Made by a program: the position numbers and the translations under genes
Shown here: positions 46,237 to 59,103 of the stretch, piece after piece
How positions within the stretch are numbered: position 1 is the stretch's first letter
Layout: the number at the start of each line of letters is the position of its first letter
Notes under the pieces: generated by a model
Seen by the model: the letters and a program-made list of their open reading frames with translations, nothing else
The model's database searches: none
Told to the model about the DNA's origin: nothing
Assembly: GCF_000226095.1 (NCBI RefSeq)
Contig: NC_016473.1
Location: 1,240,001-1,304,000 of the forward strand
Origin: Thermothelomyces thermophilus ATCC 42464
Lineage: Eukaryota; Ascomycota; Sordariomycetes; Sordariales; Chaetomiaceae
DNA: 64,000 bases
Reading direction: 5' to 3'

Positions 46237-49200
46237 TCACGAACTGCTCGAAAAGAACCGCTTGATAGCGGCCCTGATACCGCCCTTTTCCTTGGCCTCC
46301 TTCTCCTTGGCCCGCTCTCTCTTCTCCTGCCTCTTTGCCCTGTGGGCCTGCGAGTCCACATCGCCACCGCTCGCCGACGACGACGACCCAGCCACGGCCG
46401 CCTCGCCTGCCGACGCAACCGAGGCCTTGGTAGCCTTCTGCTCCGCCGTCGACGGCCTGTCTCGCTCACTCTCCCTCTCTCTCTCCCTCTCCCTCTCCCT
46501 TTCCCTCTCCCTGTCTCGGTCTTTGTTTTCCCTGCTGCCGCGCTCCTCGGACCGGCGCACCCTGCTGGTGCTGCTGCGCCTGAGCTCCGGCGGAGCGCCA
46601 CCGCCCGTGACGGTCGTCTTGGAGGCGGAGCCCGACGACGTCGGCGGCGGGCCGTTCGACGCAGACGTGTCGCGGGGCCCGACGCCAAAGTTGACCTCGA
46701 GCACGCTCTGGCCGTTCTTGATGTCGAAGAACCTCTTGCTGGCCGCGGGCGAGGGGGGGATGGATACGTTGGATGGCCTGGGCTCCATGCTGTGCCGGCT
46801 TTGGCTGTGCCGACGCGAATCGCGGTGGTGCGAGTGGCGGTGATGCTCCGAGGACCGCTCTGAGCGCTCGCGCGGTGCGGACCCGTCCCTGTCCCTGTCT
46901 GCGCTGGCTGGCGAGCTTGGCGCGCCGTCCTTGGCCTTCTCCAGCTCGCGGGCACGGCGCCGCTCCTCCTTGCGCTTCTCGTGAGCGGCCTGTTCCTCGG
47001 GGGTCCGATGTCTCCGGGAGTGAGGGCTGCTCCTATGCTCGCCGAAGCCGGCGTCTTCGCGAATCGGAGTGCGCGGGGGTTCATCCTCGCCACGCGAGCG
47101 GACCGATGCGTGGCTGTCTGACCTGGACCGGTGGGAACGTCTGGATCCATCCTTACTTCCGTCTCGGCTGTCGCGGTGAGACCGGTGGCGGGAAGAATGG
47201 TGGCTGTGGCGTCGCGAGCTGTGGGCAATCCTGGAGTCCTCGGCCTTGAGAGGTTCCCTGATCTTGGCGTCTACTGAGAGGTCAGCAACAGGTTCAGGAA
47301 GATCTCTCGACCTGGATCTGCCCCTATCCTGCTCGATTCCGGACGGATCATCCTGGGGAGATGCGGCGTGCACCTCGGCCTCCTTCCCCTTCCCCTTCGC
47401 ATCAGAATGCATTTCGGGCGAACCAAGGACACTGGTCTCTGGACTCGCGAGTCTCGGACTACCCGGCGGACTGAAGGCCTCGGCGGTAGCATAGAGCACC
47501 ACGGCGGCGGCCACCATCTCCTCGGCCTGCTTGATTGTCTTCCTCCGCTGCCGGCGCAGGCTGCGCATCCGGCCTAGCTGCTTAGCCACAGGATCGTCGA
47601 GGTCAGGAAGAATGACAGCAGGTGTGGGTACACGGAAGTCCAGAACGACGTCTCCTTGCTGGCCGGATCCTGTTTCTTCGGTTGTCGGCCTTGGAGCACC
47701 CAGAGAGCCATCGTCAGCCTTCGTTTCCTCGCCACCAGCAACAACAGCAAACCGCGCGACAGATTCCTCACCATCCTCAGAAGAAGCTCCCTTCTTTTCC
47801 TCACCCTTTGCCGCTTCTTCTTGGGCTGGTGCGTCCTTCTCGACAATGTGGAAGGACTCGGAGAGCGGGGCCACTTTGTCCACCACAACCTGCGACGACT
47901 CCATCGCCTCGGCTTGCTCAGCCGGCTTATGCGACGGTGGCACCTTGTCAGGTCTGGCCCCTTCTCCAGGAATCTCCTCGGCAGTAACGGCGTCTGAGGC
48001 CGCTGGCCCATCAAGCTTGCTCGCGAGTTCCTCAAGACGCGAGATTGTCGGAGGCACATCAAGTTTGTCAGACAAGTTGTGCGCAACCAGAGCAGTTGCT
48101 ACTCCCACCGTCCCCACGGCTCCCGCTATGCCTGCCCCGACCGCGAGCTTCTTCGCCGAGAGGTCTTCAGTGGCGGCGATTTCGGCTTTGTCATCAGGCA
48201 GTGGCCCTGCCGCGCCGTGAGGCAGCGAGAGCGTTGTGTCGGTGGGCAGAGTAAGTGTTGTCTCCGTCGGCAGAGGGTACGTCGTCTCGGTCTTGAGGGA
48301 GAGAGTTGTGTCTCTCGGGTCGTAGTCTGAAGCAGTACCGTGCACCACGCGTTCAACAGGGCTATCCCCGCCAACTTGACTGGCAATGCCGAAGTTGGCA
48401 GCCGTAGCATTGTACGCGACAGCATAATCGGCGACAGCAACCTGTACTGAGGGCTTCTCTTCGACGACAGATGGTGCTAGTGTCGTTTCATTCACAGCCA
48501 CGCCAGGAGCGTCGTTAGGCTTGGCGGTGATCGTCTCAAGCTGCCCTGCTTCCTCCCGGGCAGGTGCTGGGTTGGTGTCGCGCTTTGGTGAAGCGAGTGT
48601 CTCTGATACATTGGCCACCTGCTCGCTTGGAGAGATGATTTTATCTTCGGCCGTGGCTCGTGTTTGCTCAACGTCGACAGCGGCAGTGATTGCGGTGTCT
48701 TGCGAAGGCTGTTGCTCGAGTACGACCGGTCCTTCAGTCGACAGATGGGAGGTCTGCGCACTCAAGACGACGATGGACTCATCTGCCGCGGCATCGGCTG
48801 CCGGGACACCCTCTTGGGACGGCAATTCCGAGGTAGAGACGTGCTGCGACGACGCGGCCGACTGGTCAATGAGGCCTGATTCACCAACGAGCTGGAAGCT
48901 CTCGGTGCCTGCGGCAACAGGCTCGTCGGCCGCCAAGTCGCGGGAGGTGGCGACATCCTGGCCATCCTCGGGCTGCTCAGATACAATCACCTTCTCAAGG
49001 GAAGAAGCGGTGGATTGTTCGGCAGCGGCCGGGACCTCGGCGGTGGGAGTCACAATTGACTGGTTGTCATGCGGAATTGAGGCAGCCTCCTCAACCATAA
49101 CATACTCCTCGGAAGCCGTCTCTGGGCCAACCTGCTCCGTCTCGCGCGGTGATGAGACTTCGCTCGGCTCTGGCTTGCCAGTCTCGAGGTGCGTTGCCTT

Positions 49201-52200
49201 GAGATCTGGCTCGGTCACCTCCGTCTCGGCGGCGGCCTCTGTTGCTGCCTCGCTGGCCGTGGCCTGAGAGGTAGGTTCAAGGTTGTCGTCTGGCTCTTCC
49301 TTGACGGCAGGTTCCTCGACGGTCGCAGCATCCTTTGAAACGGTTTCGTCGACTGCCCGAGCCACCACGTCTTCAGCCTCGTTACCCTTGGTAGGCTCCT
49401 CGACAGCAGCAGGCTCCGCGAGAATGACGGACTGCTCAGCCGGCACGCCCTCGGTGTGCGCGACGGATTCCCCAGCCTTGGTATCTGCCTCTGCTTGAGC
49501 AATTGGCTCGGCATGCGCATGCTCCTCAGCTTCAGCAGGCTTCGGGGCTTCGACGGCCCCCGCAGCCTGGATCGCCTCTTCAGCCTCAACGGAAGGCGCA
49601 GGTGCAACAGTTTCCGGCGTGCTGGCAGGCTCCTCGGCTACAGATGGATCATCTACTACGGCATGCTGATCAGCTTCGGCCAACTGTTTGGTGCTCACAG
49701 CATCGGCAGCTTGGACCGAATCCTCCGCTGGGGTCAGTTCCTCAACTGCCACGGTCTCTTCAGCTGAGGGACTGTCGACTTGAACAACGCCATCAGCCTC
49801 GGGGATCTCCGTAGTCTGGCCCTTTTGAACGTCATCAACCTCGCCAGTTCCCGTAGCGCTAGGAGATGATTCAACGATGGGGGGTGGCTCAGCCGTGACG
49901 GGCCCTTCCACACCAGGAGGCGCGTCAATGTTGGCAGGGCCCTCGGCCTCTACGTTTTCAGTGGCAACAGCTTCCACTTCAGATCCAGGCTTGTCCACCG
50001 TGGCTTGGGTAGGCTCAGGAACAGAAGGCTCAGTGGTCGGGTCCTGTGTCGTGGTAGCGACCTGGGCGATGGCTTGGACTTCCTCGGCGGTGAGCTCGGC
50101 ACCAGGTTGAGCGACAAGCTTCGGGTCCTCTGTGGAAGGATGTTCCTCGGGTACGGTTGCCTCGCCAGGCACTGTTGCTTCCGGAGTCGGCGAACCAGCT
50201 GCTGCTTCATCGATGGCCTTCGCGGCCGCTGGAGTTTCTGGCGATGCTTCGACGGCCGGGACGCTCGAGGCAACCTCAGCAGCCGCAGTTGCATCACTCT
50301 CAAGGGAGCGAGAGGTGTCAACCGCGAGGTCATCCGCCTTCGGCTCAGGCTCCTTCACATCGTGTGGCACCACCGTCGCATTATTCTTGCTATCTTGGGC
50401 TTCCAGCACCTGTGCCGGCTCCTCGGCAGCAACGTTGGGGGCCGCAGGCTCCTCGACAACCGAGGCCGTCTTCTTATCTTCTGCTGTATCAGAAGTAGGT
50501 TCCTGAACCGTCTCCTGTACTTCTGGTGCCTGCGTCGACTCCTCGGTTGTAACGGTTACCGGGGCCTCTTTCTCGTCGACTTGAACCGGCTCAGACACAG
50601 TCTCGGCTTCGGCAGCTGCATCTGCGTCATGACTGGTCTGGAGTGGCACATCTCCAGCCTCAGTGATGTCCTCCTCGACAGGGACTCGTTCCTCCTTTTC
50701 AGCAGTACTCTCCCCCTCAGCAACCTCTGGAACAATCTTTTCGAGGACGGCCTCCTCGCTTGTCTCAGCGCCGGGTGCTGCCGACTTCTCAGCTTGCAGT
50801 TCCTCTTCAGCCGCCTCAACAGACTGGGCCGAGGTTTGCTCCGAGGCGGCCTCCTTGATGTCGGTGCTAGGGAGGTGTCCATCCTCTTGGGTAACAGGAG
50901 CAGGCACGTCAGCGTTGCTTGCCTCTGCAGGGAGGGCTTCCTCGCCCGCACTGGTCTGTTCCGTTTGCTGCTGCGGCTCTGTTGTCGTCGTTTCGACATC
51001 CGTTTGAGGTTTGTCGTCGCCGCTTTCTTGAGCCAAGGACTGGCCAGCCACTGATTCACCAGGCTCTCCGGCACTGGTCACTTGAGCTTCAGCCTCGGCC
51101 TCGGCCTCAACCTTAGCCTCAGTCTGAGTCTCAACTTCCGTGGTTGGCGCGATCTCAGAAGCGGCTTGCGGCAGAGGCTCTTGGGGGTTTGTGCTGCCCT
51201 CGGTGCCTGCCGTCGTAGCAGTCGCGGAGCCCTGTTGTCTCATGAGTAAAAGCACGTAATAGCAACTTGGCACTAAGCCTGCACTTACAGCCTGCTCGCC
51301 GTCCGCTGTGCGTTCTGATGTTGCAATCTCATGAACCTGCTCCGCGCCAGCGTCGGAACAGACCTTTTCCGCGTCATTCTCATTATCTCCGGCCGTAGCA
51401 CCGGTATTAAGTTGTTTGGGGGTATCAGGGGTATCATCATTTACAGTCGAAGTCGTCAAACTCGTGTCCTGGGTATCATGGGTATCCGGAAGTTGCAAGT
51501 CCAAGTCCGTGTCCGTTGGTTGTGAAATGCACTCTGGGGCGTTCTGCTCCGCCGTTCCACTACCACCGGGGGTATCAAGCAATACTGGGTGTGCCTCACC
51601 TGTCGCCTTCTTCTCAGCCACCTTCTGTTCGCTGGGAATTGGCCCAACCGTGTCTTTGCTCTCTCCGTCCTCTGTCTTAGATTCCTTGGGCTTTTCTTCC
51701 AGTGTAGTCTCCTCTTGTGCTGGTGCAGGAGCCGTCTCTGGACCTTCTTTTCCGTTTGCCTTGGGGTCTTCGGCCTTCTCGTCCTGAGATGGAGCTGGGG
51801 TGGGCGTGTCAGCCGGTTTCTCTTCGGCTGACGGAAGGGCTCCTTCGACTGCCGGCTTAGTCGTTTCAGGTTCGACCGCCACTTCCTGGGCGGGCTCTGG
51901 GGCAGTCTCGGGCCGAGCTTCTTGACCGAGAGACTCAGATTTGGCTTGTTCAACAGGCTGAGGCTTGGCCTCCTCGGTAGGCTCCGCTTCTTCTTCAGCT
52001 GGCTTAGCCTTGCCTTCGTCAGACTCAACCTTGACTTCCTCAGCTGTTTTAGCCTCCTCAGCCGGCTCCGGTTTAGTCTCCTCCACAAGCTCTGCCTTGA
52101 CCTCTTCAGTCGATGCAGGCGCAACTTCGACGGGAGCAGGTTCCTCCGCCGGTGCCGCCGGTGCCTCTTGGGTGGGCGCTGTCTTGGCTTCCTCTGCAGA

Positions 52201-55200
52201 CTCGACCGCGGCCTCTGCAACTGGTGCAGGCTGGGATTCTTCAGCCGGCTCAGCATTTGCTGCCTCGGCGGTTTCGGCCTTAGTCTCTTGTTCGACAGCA
52301 GGTTCTGCATCTGTCGTAGCAGCCTCAGTTTCAACCTTAAGCTCCACGACGGAGTCCGGCTTTGCCTCTTCGGTGACTTCGGTCTCCGGTTCCTTAACAG
52401 CTTCTGCCTTCCTGTCTTCAATGGGTTCTTCCTTAACTTCATCCTTGGCGGCCTCAACTGGTTCAGCCTTAATCTCAGCGTCGGGAGCGTCTTCTGTGGG
52501 TTCCGCCTGGGCTTCCTCGGTCGACTCGGCCTTGGCCTCCTCCTGAACCTCGGCCTGAGGAGCCCCAGCAGGCTCGACCTTGCCCTCTTCAGCCGGCGCA
52601 GCCTTGGCTTCTTCGACTGGCTCAGCCTTGACGTCGGCTTCGGCCTCAGCCTTGGATTCCTCGGCAGGAAGCTCAGTCTTGGGTTCCTCAGCAGGAGGTT
52701 CAGGCTTGGATTCTTCAGCAGACTCAGCCTTGGAATCTTCTTCGACAGATTCAGGCTTAGCCTCTTCCACCTTCTCGGGTGTAGCCTGCTTTTCAGATTG
52801 AGCTACTTCCTCCTTACCCGCCGGGGTTTCCTCGGCAGGGGCAGGCTTGGATTCTTCCTGCTGATCAGCCGCAGTTACAGCGGTTTCGGCTGCCGTCTCC
52901 TCCGCCTTGACCTCCTGAGGTTCGGCCGCCTTTACCTCGGCCGCAGGTGTGTCTTCGGCCTTCTCTTCCGGCTTGTCGACGTCGCCTTCAGTGGCAGGAG
53001 CAGATTCGGCCTCAGCCGTGGTCTGTGCAGGCTCGGCCTCTTCAGCAGGATTGACTTCCGCTGGTTTCTCAGCCTCGACAGCAGTCTAGTTCAGGTTAAC
53101 AGATGAAGAATACTGTGATCGCTAGCATTCTGGCCTTCTTACCCCATTATCAACGGCAGGCTTCTCCTCTTCAGCCTTCTCCTCGGCTTTGCTGACGGCC
53201 TCGGTCGACTGCTCATTAGTCTCAGCCTTCTCCGGCTCGGGCGCCTCTGCCGCCTTGGACTCATCAGCCTCGGGGGCTTCAGTCGCGGGCTCGCTCTTAG
53301 CGACTTCGGCAGGCGCAGGCTCAGCAGGGCTTGCCTTGTCAGCAACGGCAGCCTCCTCGGCAGAAGGATCCGCCGACTCCTTGGCGTCCGCTGGCTCCTC
53401 ACTCTTCTCCGCTGGCGTGTCCTTAGCAGCAGCATCGGCAGACTCGGCGGCAGATTCCATCTCTGTCTCAGGAATGGCCTCGGTACCCTCCTCCTTAGCA
53501 GGTGTGTCCTGGGACTTGGCAGAATCGGAGGTTTCTTCGTTTGTTGTTGCTGGAGCCTCCTCCTTGATTTCCGGTTCGGCCGGGGTAGCCTCTGTGGCAG
53601 CTTCGGGAGCAAGCCCTTCCTCGGAGGCAGCAGCCTCAGCGGGGCCATCCTTTTCAGTCACCCTGTTAATGATTAGCATCTATGCAAAGCCAGCCAAGTA
53701 CAATGCTTTTTGTAGATAGCTAATCACGTACTCAGAGGGCTCATCAACAAATTTGGATGCTACCTCTGCTGCAGCGGCATCGGTAGCAGCTGGCTCCTCC
53801 TTTACCTCCTCTGCAGACTCGGACGGGGGAGCGGGTTCGTCCTTTTTCTCGGGAGCCGGCTCCGATTCCTCCTTGACCTCGTCGGCTTGAGGTTCAGGAG
53901 GCGATGTCTCTGTCGTTTCAGGAGTAGGGTCCTCTTTAGCATCGGTAGCTAGCTCAGGAGCAGGCGTCTCCTCAGCCTCGGTAGCAGGCTGCTCCTTGGC
54001 TTCGGCGGGTTCCACTTTAGCTTCTGTAGCAGCTTCGTCCTTGACCTCGGCAGGTTCCTCCTTCACCTCAGGGGCGGGCTCGTCCTTGGTCTCGGCCGGC
54101 TCTTCCTTGGTTTCTGGAGCAGTTTCGTGCTTGACCTCGAGCGGCTCCTCCTTCACCTCGGGAGCAGGCTCATCCTTGGCTTCTGGAGTAGGCTGCTCCT
54201 TTGCTTCCGCAGGTTCCTCCTTCGCCTCAGGAGCAGGCTCGTCCTTGACTTCGGAAGTCCCCTCCTTCGCCTCAGGGGCACTCTGTTCCTTGACCTCGGC
54301 AGCCTCAGACTCGGGCTCAGCAGCGTTCTGGCTCTGGTCAGCAGGCTTAGCTTCCCCAGCCGGGGCAGGAGCCTCCTCCGACTCGGGAGCTGAAGCCTTC
54401 TCTTCAGCAATCTGCTCAGGCTCGGCTGCGGGCTCCCCGGTCTTGGTCGCTTCTCCTTCTGCAGCCGGCGTCTCTTGGGTTTCCTGCGACTTCTCAGTCT
54501 CAGCGCTGGCTTCGGCAGCAGGAGCAGCGTCTGGTGTTTCAGCCGCAGCCAGCTCCTTGGTTGCCTCAGCCGCCGGTCCGCCCGTAGCCGGAACCTCAGC
54601 ATCAGCCGGGACGGGCTCATTCTGCTTCTCCGCTTGCGCGGCTTCTTCGGCGGGTGGGGGAGCATTTTCAGCAGCAGCCTTAGCCTCAGTCGACTCTGCG
54701 GTGGGCTCGGCTGGAGTTGCCTCAGTTCCGGGCGCAGTGTCGATGGTCTTGTCTGAAGAGGGTGCCTCGGCGGCAGGAGAGTCCTCAGTCTTGGATTCCG
54801 TCACCTGCGGCTCGGGCTCAGGCCCTGTCGCAGCCGCGGATGCAGCTGCGGGATCCTCCGCCTTGGGCTCATCGTCGCTCTTGCTCTCGGTGGCAGCGGC
54901 TGTCTCCACGGAGTCGCTAGGTTGAGGCTCGCTGGTAACCTCCTCTTTCTTGGGCTGCTCCTCGACGCTCTGAGTTGCAGATTCCGGCTCGGTGGCCTTC
55001 TCCTCGGTGGGAGATTTTGACTTGGCGTCCTTCTCGTCTTTGTTCTTCTTGTTCTTCTTCTTCTTCTTGTTGCCACCGGAGGTTGTTGGTTCCTCCGGTT
55101 CCTGCTTCACCTCGGGCTCGGGCTCGGGTGCGGGCTCGGGCTCAGGCTCGGCGGTTGGTTCCGGCTTTGGGGCAGGCTCTGGCTCAGCGGCCTTCTCTGC

Positions 55201-55628
55201 TGCTTTTTCGCCTTTCTTCTTGTTCTTTTTCTTCTTCTTCTTCGAAGCCGAAGCGCCAGCGGCAGGCACCGCCTCTTCTACCGGCGCTTCACCTCCTTCC
55301 GGGTGTGAGCCTGAACCGGCGCCGTCACCTTATCAACGTAGGTCAGTCTCAGTGCCGCCCATTCTAGTACCACCCCAACTCCCAGAGAGGAGGAGAGGGG
55401 AAGAGAAGGAAATGACAGATGAAAGCAGAACTCACCTTCACCGTTCACGCCATTTGCGTTTTCTTCGTCCGAGTCCGGGGGCTGCTGAAAGTATTGAACC
55501 TCTCCATACTGGGCGACCTGCACATTATTAAAATCGGCAAACTTGACATTGTCAAATTGGGTCTGGGACCAATGCAGTTCCGTCCGGATCGGACTGAACT
55601 CGACATCTTCGCCTGCTGGGATGCTCAT
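46237..55628 (-). CDS. Giant acidic repetitive protein (about 3,030 residues), function unknown
   Basis: Five exons (minus): 55628-55436, 55328-53732, 53662-53143, 53085-51289, 51231-46237; all joins keep frame, 3,033 residues. About two thirds is a biased Glu/Ala/Pro/Val/Lys sequence with short imperfect repeats (KEEPAE, EEAKAE, TPEAKDEPAPE-like), strongly acidic and probably disordered or helical. A Lys run (KKKKKKNKKK) occurs near residue 90 and again later. Near the last quarter is a single hydrophobic Ala/Gly/Val stretch (LAVGAGIAGAVGTVGVATALV, about 48085-48160). Further on comes a basic conserved-looking segment SLRRQRRKTIKQAEEMVAAAVV. The C terminus is basic with RSRSDSH, RTPEEQAAHEKRKEERRR, RDRERERER and a final GGIRAAIKRFFSSSS. 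The layout recalls fungal 'involucrin-repeat' or leashin-type septal tether proteins, but I cannot confirm homology. Intron 4 (57 nt) is phase 0, a multiple of three and stop-free, so it may be retained. ATG 55628 is overlapped by the stop of a 39-codon upstream frame. Confidence 0.75.
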
Positions 55629-55744
55629 ACTTGTGTCTTGGGGGAGGAGGCGGAGTCGACCACCTCTTCTGCCTTGCGACCGTCCGAGGAGGGGCTCTCA
55701 ACGACTGTCGTCAGGACCTGGGGGGTGTTCTTATTATCCTCCAT
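55625..55744 (-). other. Upstream open frame of 39 codons overlapping the giant-gene start
   Basis: Begins ATG 55744 (MEDNKNTPQVL..), ends TGA 55627-55625, sharing ATGA with the proposed main start at 55628-55626. Composition is coding-like (SSPKTQV). Either a regulatory uORF allowing termination-reinitiation, or the true N terminus joined by a splice I could not establish. Confidence 0.5.
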
Positions 55745-58700
55745 ATGCGGGCGGGAGCGGGTGCAGTGCAACACACGGCAGGCCTGTGTGTGTGACTACA
55801 AATGTCGAAAAGGAAGGAGGGGCCGAAAACGGGCTGTAGAGGTCGATAGTATGGGGAGGGGGAGGCAGTCTGGTTTCTGCCTGCTCCGGGAGGCTGCAGA
55901 TGGGCTTCCCGCGAAACCAAAAAGCAGATTTGGTGGGGCGTTGGGTCGCGAATGGCTTTCAGCCACTGGTTGGGTTAAAGTCGTTGTACGGGATGCTCAA
56001 ATGTACATACAATGCACGGCTGACGCTCTGCAGCCGGCGACAAATAGCTCAATTGGTGGTTGTGGTGTCGCGGACTGTGGTTGGCCGCTACGATCTTAAG
56101 GATCCGTGAATAAGTTCCAAAGTAAACAAACGGCGATGATGGGAGGAGCTTGGTGTTGGGGAGAGGGGCGGGGTTTTGTGCGGGTGAGAGCAGCTGGGAG
56201 TAAGTAGTCACTAGTAAGCAAGCTACCCAAGCTCCCGTGGGGTGGCATGTGGAAAGGCAAAAAAAACCATTGCGGACTTCTTAGATCGGGAGGAGGGGAG
56301 ACGGTCAGGGCCGGGGAGGGGATGACCTTGAAAGCGAGGCGAGGGGCAGGTGGAGGAAAGAGCGATTGGGTTCTTGGCAAGAACTGCTTGACTGCGTGCT
56401 TGAACACCACACTGCGGCACTAGGGCAGTTCGCCGCGGCAATCAACACCCATCCAGGCGAGGAAACTCGTCGACCCCACGCAACGGGACAGGCTCTATGG
56501 GCGCGGGGTCGCAAAGACCTCGCAAATCCACTGGCCCGACTGCATCCAGGACGACCGAATTGGCCCACAGAGCTGCAGTGGCGCCACGTCTGCAACGGGG
56601 GTTGGATGCCGAACCCATCAATCACTTGGATAAAAACCGATCACGACGACGCAAGGCGAGGCTACTGCCCAATCGATCGAGACAAATCCGGAAAGCAGCA
56701 TGGGCAATCACAAATTCACAATGGCTCGTGACGAGCACGACGCCAGGCCATTGGAAAAAACGATACTTTGGACAGCACGGGAGACGGGCCGAGGAGCAGG
56801 CCACGCCCGGCATTGACCGCACCGATTCAAGCCTCTCGGGGCTAGTTATCTCTCTGCGGCTATCTCATCTCGCCGGTCAGTCAACTGATGTCTCCGGGTC
56901 GGAATATCAAAGATATTGTTTGAGCCTCGCGCTCAATTATTGGTTGGAACAGGATTTTGGGAATTGGCGCAACTTTGGGCCGCCATTGAGCCATCAAGGG
57001 ACGCCCCAGAACGCCTCAGGTCTCGGGTGAGGTCAAGGTCCCCTGGTGTCGGGCATCCCGTTCGGGAAGCTGGACAGCATGTGTCCCTTGCACACCCAAC
57101 CTGGAGCAGAAAATCGAAAAAGACACAATCAGGCTGGTGAGAGATGATGGTGTGGTAGTGTGCGCCGGGAAGGGTACTGCGTATATATTCCCTTCCTGTC
57201 ACTCTGACAACCGCGCGAGTTTGCTGTGGTTACAACCCATCCTGTCCCGTCGACAGCGAGTCCGACCATGGCGTTGATGGTGGTACAACAGAGCTACGAT
57301 GTTGTGTTGCTGGCGTGCTACGTGGTTGTCTGCTGGCTTGTCGCTTGTTGGGGATCCCTGTCGCTCGCCCACTCTAACCGCGAGGGTACCTTAGCTCAGT
57401 GGGGCCCGCTAGCAATATTGGGACGGAACGTGGGGCATCGTCCGGGGTGCAAGCCAACACACAGCAATCCTCGAGATTTTTTTCGGACAGTTCTGCGAGC
57501 TCGATGCGGCAGGTTCCAAGTCGTTGAGTTACTCCCCGACTCAGCCAGTCGGAATCGAGCTGAATAAAGAAAGAATCAGAGTGTAAGTTGACGGTATTCA
57601 AAACGCAGGTTCACGAGCCGATCTGTTAGCGCAAGGACTTCTTCCAGGGTCCTTGACCGCCCCAGAAGGACGCTAGACAGGGGTCCATCCCATGTCCTAC
57701 ACTAACAGTTGGGCGAGCAACGTTGACTCGAGCAGGTTTGCCAAGATCCCACGGACGAAATGTAACCGCAAACTCTTCACATCCGATGATGGCACATAAT
57801 GGCGCGGGTCGTGTTTTGGTGAAAGTTTTCGGATCGCAGACTACGGATGGACTTGTCCGCTGATGTGTGTGACCGAAACCGACGGGCTTCCAGACATGGC
57901 AGCATGGTCCTGGCTATGTAATTTACTATCAAAAAAGTGGGAGTTCTGCGCTTGAGCAGCAGCCATTCTCCGTCCACAGCACATAACTAGCACGACGCGC
58001 TCCGCATCCATCCAATCCAGAGTCGTCATGCGGGATGGGCTTCGGCAAGAGACCCATGTCGCCGTGCCCACTCCCCATCTCACCGAGAGATCCCGGCAGC
58101 CTCGAGCGTCCAATGACTCGAGGTGCACAGCCTGTAGCTAATCATCGTAAACAGTTGAACGGAATACGGCACACCGTCCATGTGTAGTTAGCTATCTGTT
58201 TCTGTGTTGAGGTAATTGCCGTTGGAATCTGCAAGATGCAGGCGGTTAAAAATTCGAGGAGCTCCTTCGAGGAAATCGTCGTTCCCGATGCTCAAACAAG
58301 TGGCAGGCGCTACGAGTCGAGGAGAGGACGATCAGACACCTGACAAGGCTGGAGGGCGAAGGGTGGCGCGCCCCGAGGCTCAACGGCACCCAATACACGA
58401 CGTCGTCTCCACCATGGTTCGAGCATTGTTGATCATGAGGCCGGGATGCGCTCCGAGATCCAATCATTAAAAGGCGGTGTAAGAATTCCCTCCACCGACG
58501 AGGTTGCCGAGCGACCTGGCTAGTGAACCGAGTTGTGTTCGGAGTACGGAGGAGTGTAATCCGTCCTTTGCACCGCGCAACCCTCTTTGGCCAGGGCTGT
58601 TTGTTCCAGAGCTCAGCTCCAGCCACCAGGTATCACCGGAACACCGCGTCACGGCTGTTGTTCTCCTGTCGTTCTCGGCATTCCTTCAGTCCTTCCACAA

Positions 58701-59103
58701 TTGAAGAAGATACCGAGCGCCAACAAGCCTCATCTCACGCCTGCAGCTGAGACAAGGCTGGGGCAGGAAAAGTAACAAAACTCGTGCTGCGTTAAACCAA
58801 CCTGCGTCTGACATGTTCCTCTGTGCGACCTCCCCATAACTACATTAAATCCTGAAACCTAAACGCCACCCTCCGCTAAGTCGGCAAAACTCCAGAAGTT
58901 GTGTCGGTATCGATACGGAAAACGGTGCGCACTCCGTCCGCCAGAGCCCGGCTACCCTCCCCTATATGCCCATCCCCCTTCTCTCCCAAAACCATGGGCG
59001 ACCTATGACGTAAAAGGAGGGGCCACCATCGAGTCGGCATCGGGATGTATTGGTCCTAGGCGACCGGCTGAGAGACGACAACCTCGCATGCCACATCCCA
59101 TGC
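55629..59103. other. Long intergenic stretch
   Basis: 3.4 kb. The left end is the giant gene's promoter. The single TACGGA..TAATCCG repeat pair is at 58543-58562. Several open frames exist (for example 177 codons at 56497-57030, plus) but codon use and content are not convincing and I recognise none. Confidence 0.45.

Noticed and set aside
51922-53106. Long plus-strand Leu/Arg/Ser-rich frames over the giant gene
   Set aside because: Frames opposite a biased Glu/Ala/Pro coding sequence stay open by composition. They have no start context or domain.
55610-55628. 18-nt intron joining the upstream frame to the giant protein
   Set aside because: Too short for the spliceosome; no branch site fits.
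56048-56090. tRNA-like A-box (TAGCTCAATTGGT)
   Set aside because: No B-box of the GGTTCGANNCC type follows at the right distance, and no cloverleaf could be drawn. The same holds for a similar A-box at 57389.
56497-57030. 177-codon plus-strand ORF with ATG
   Set aside because: Basic, Ser/Arg-rich composition without any recognisable motif and no neighbouring exons; likely chance in GC-rich DNA.
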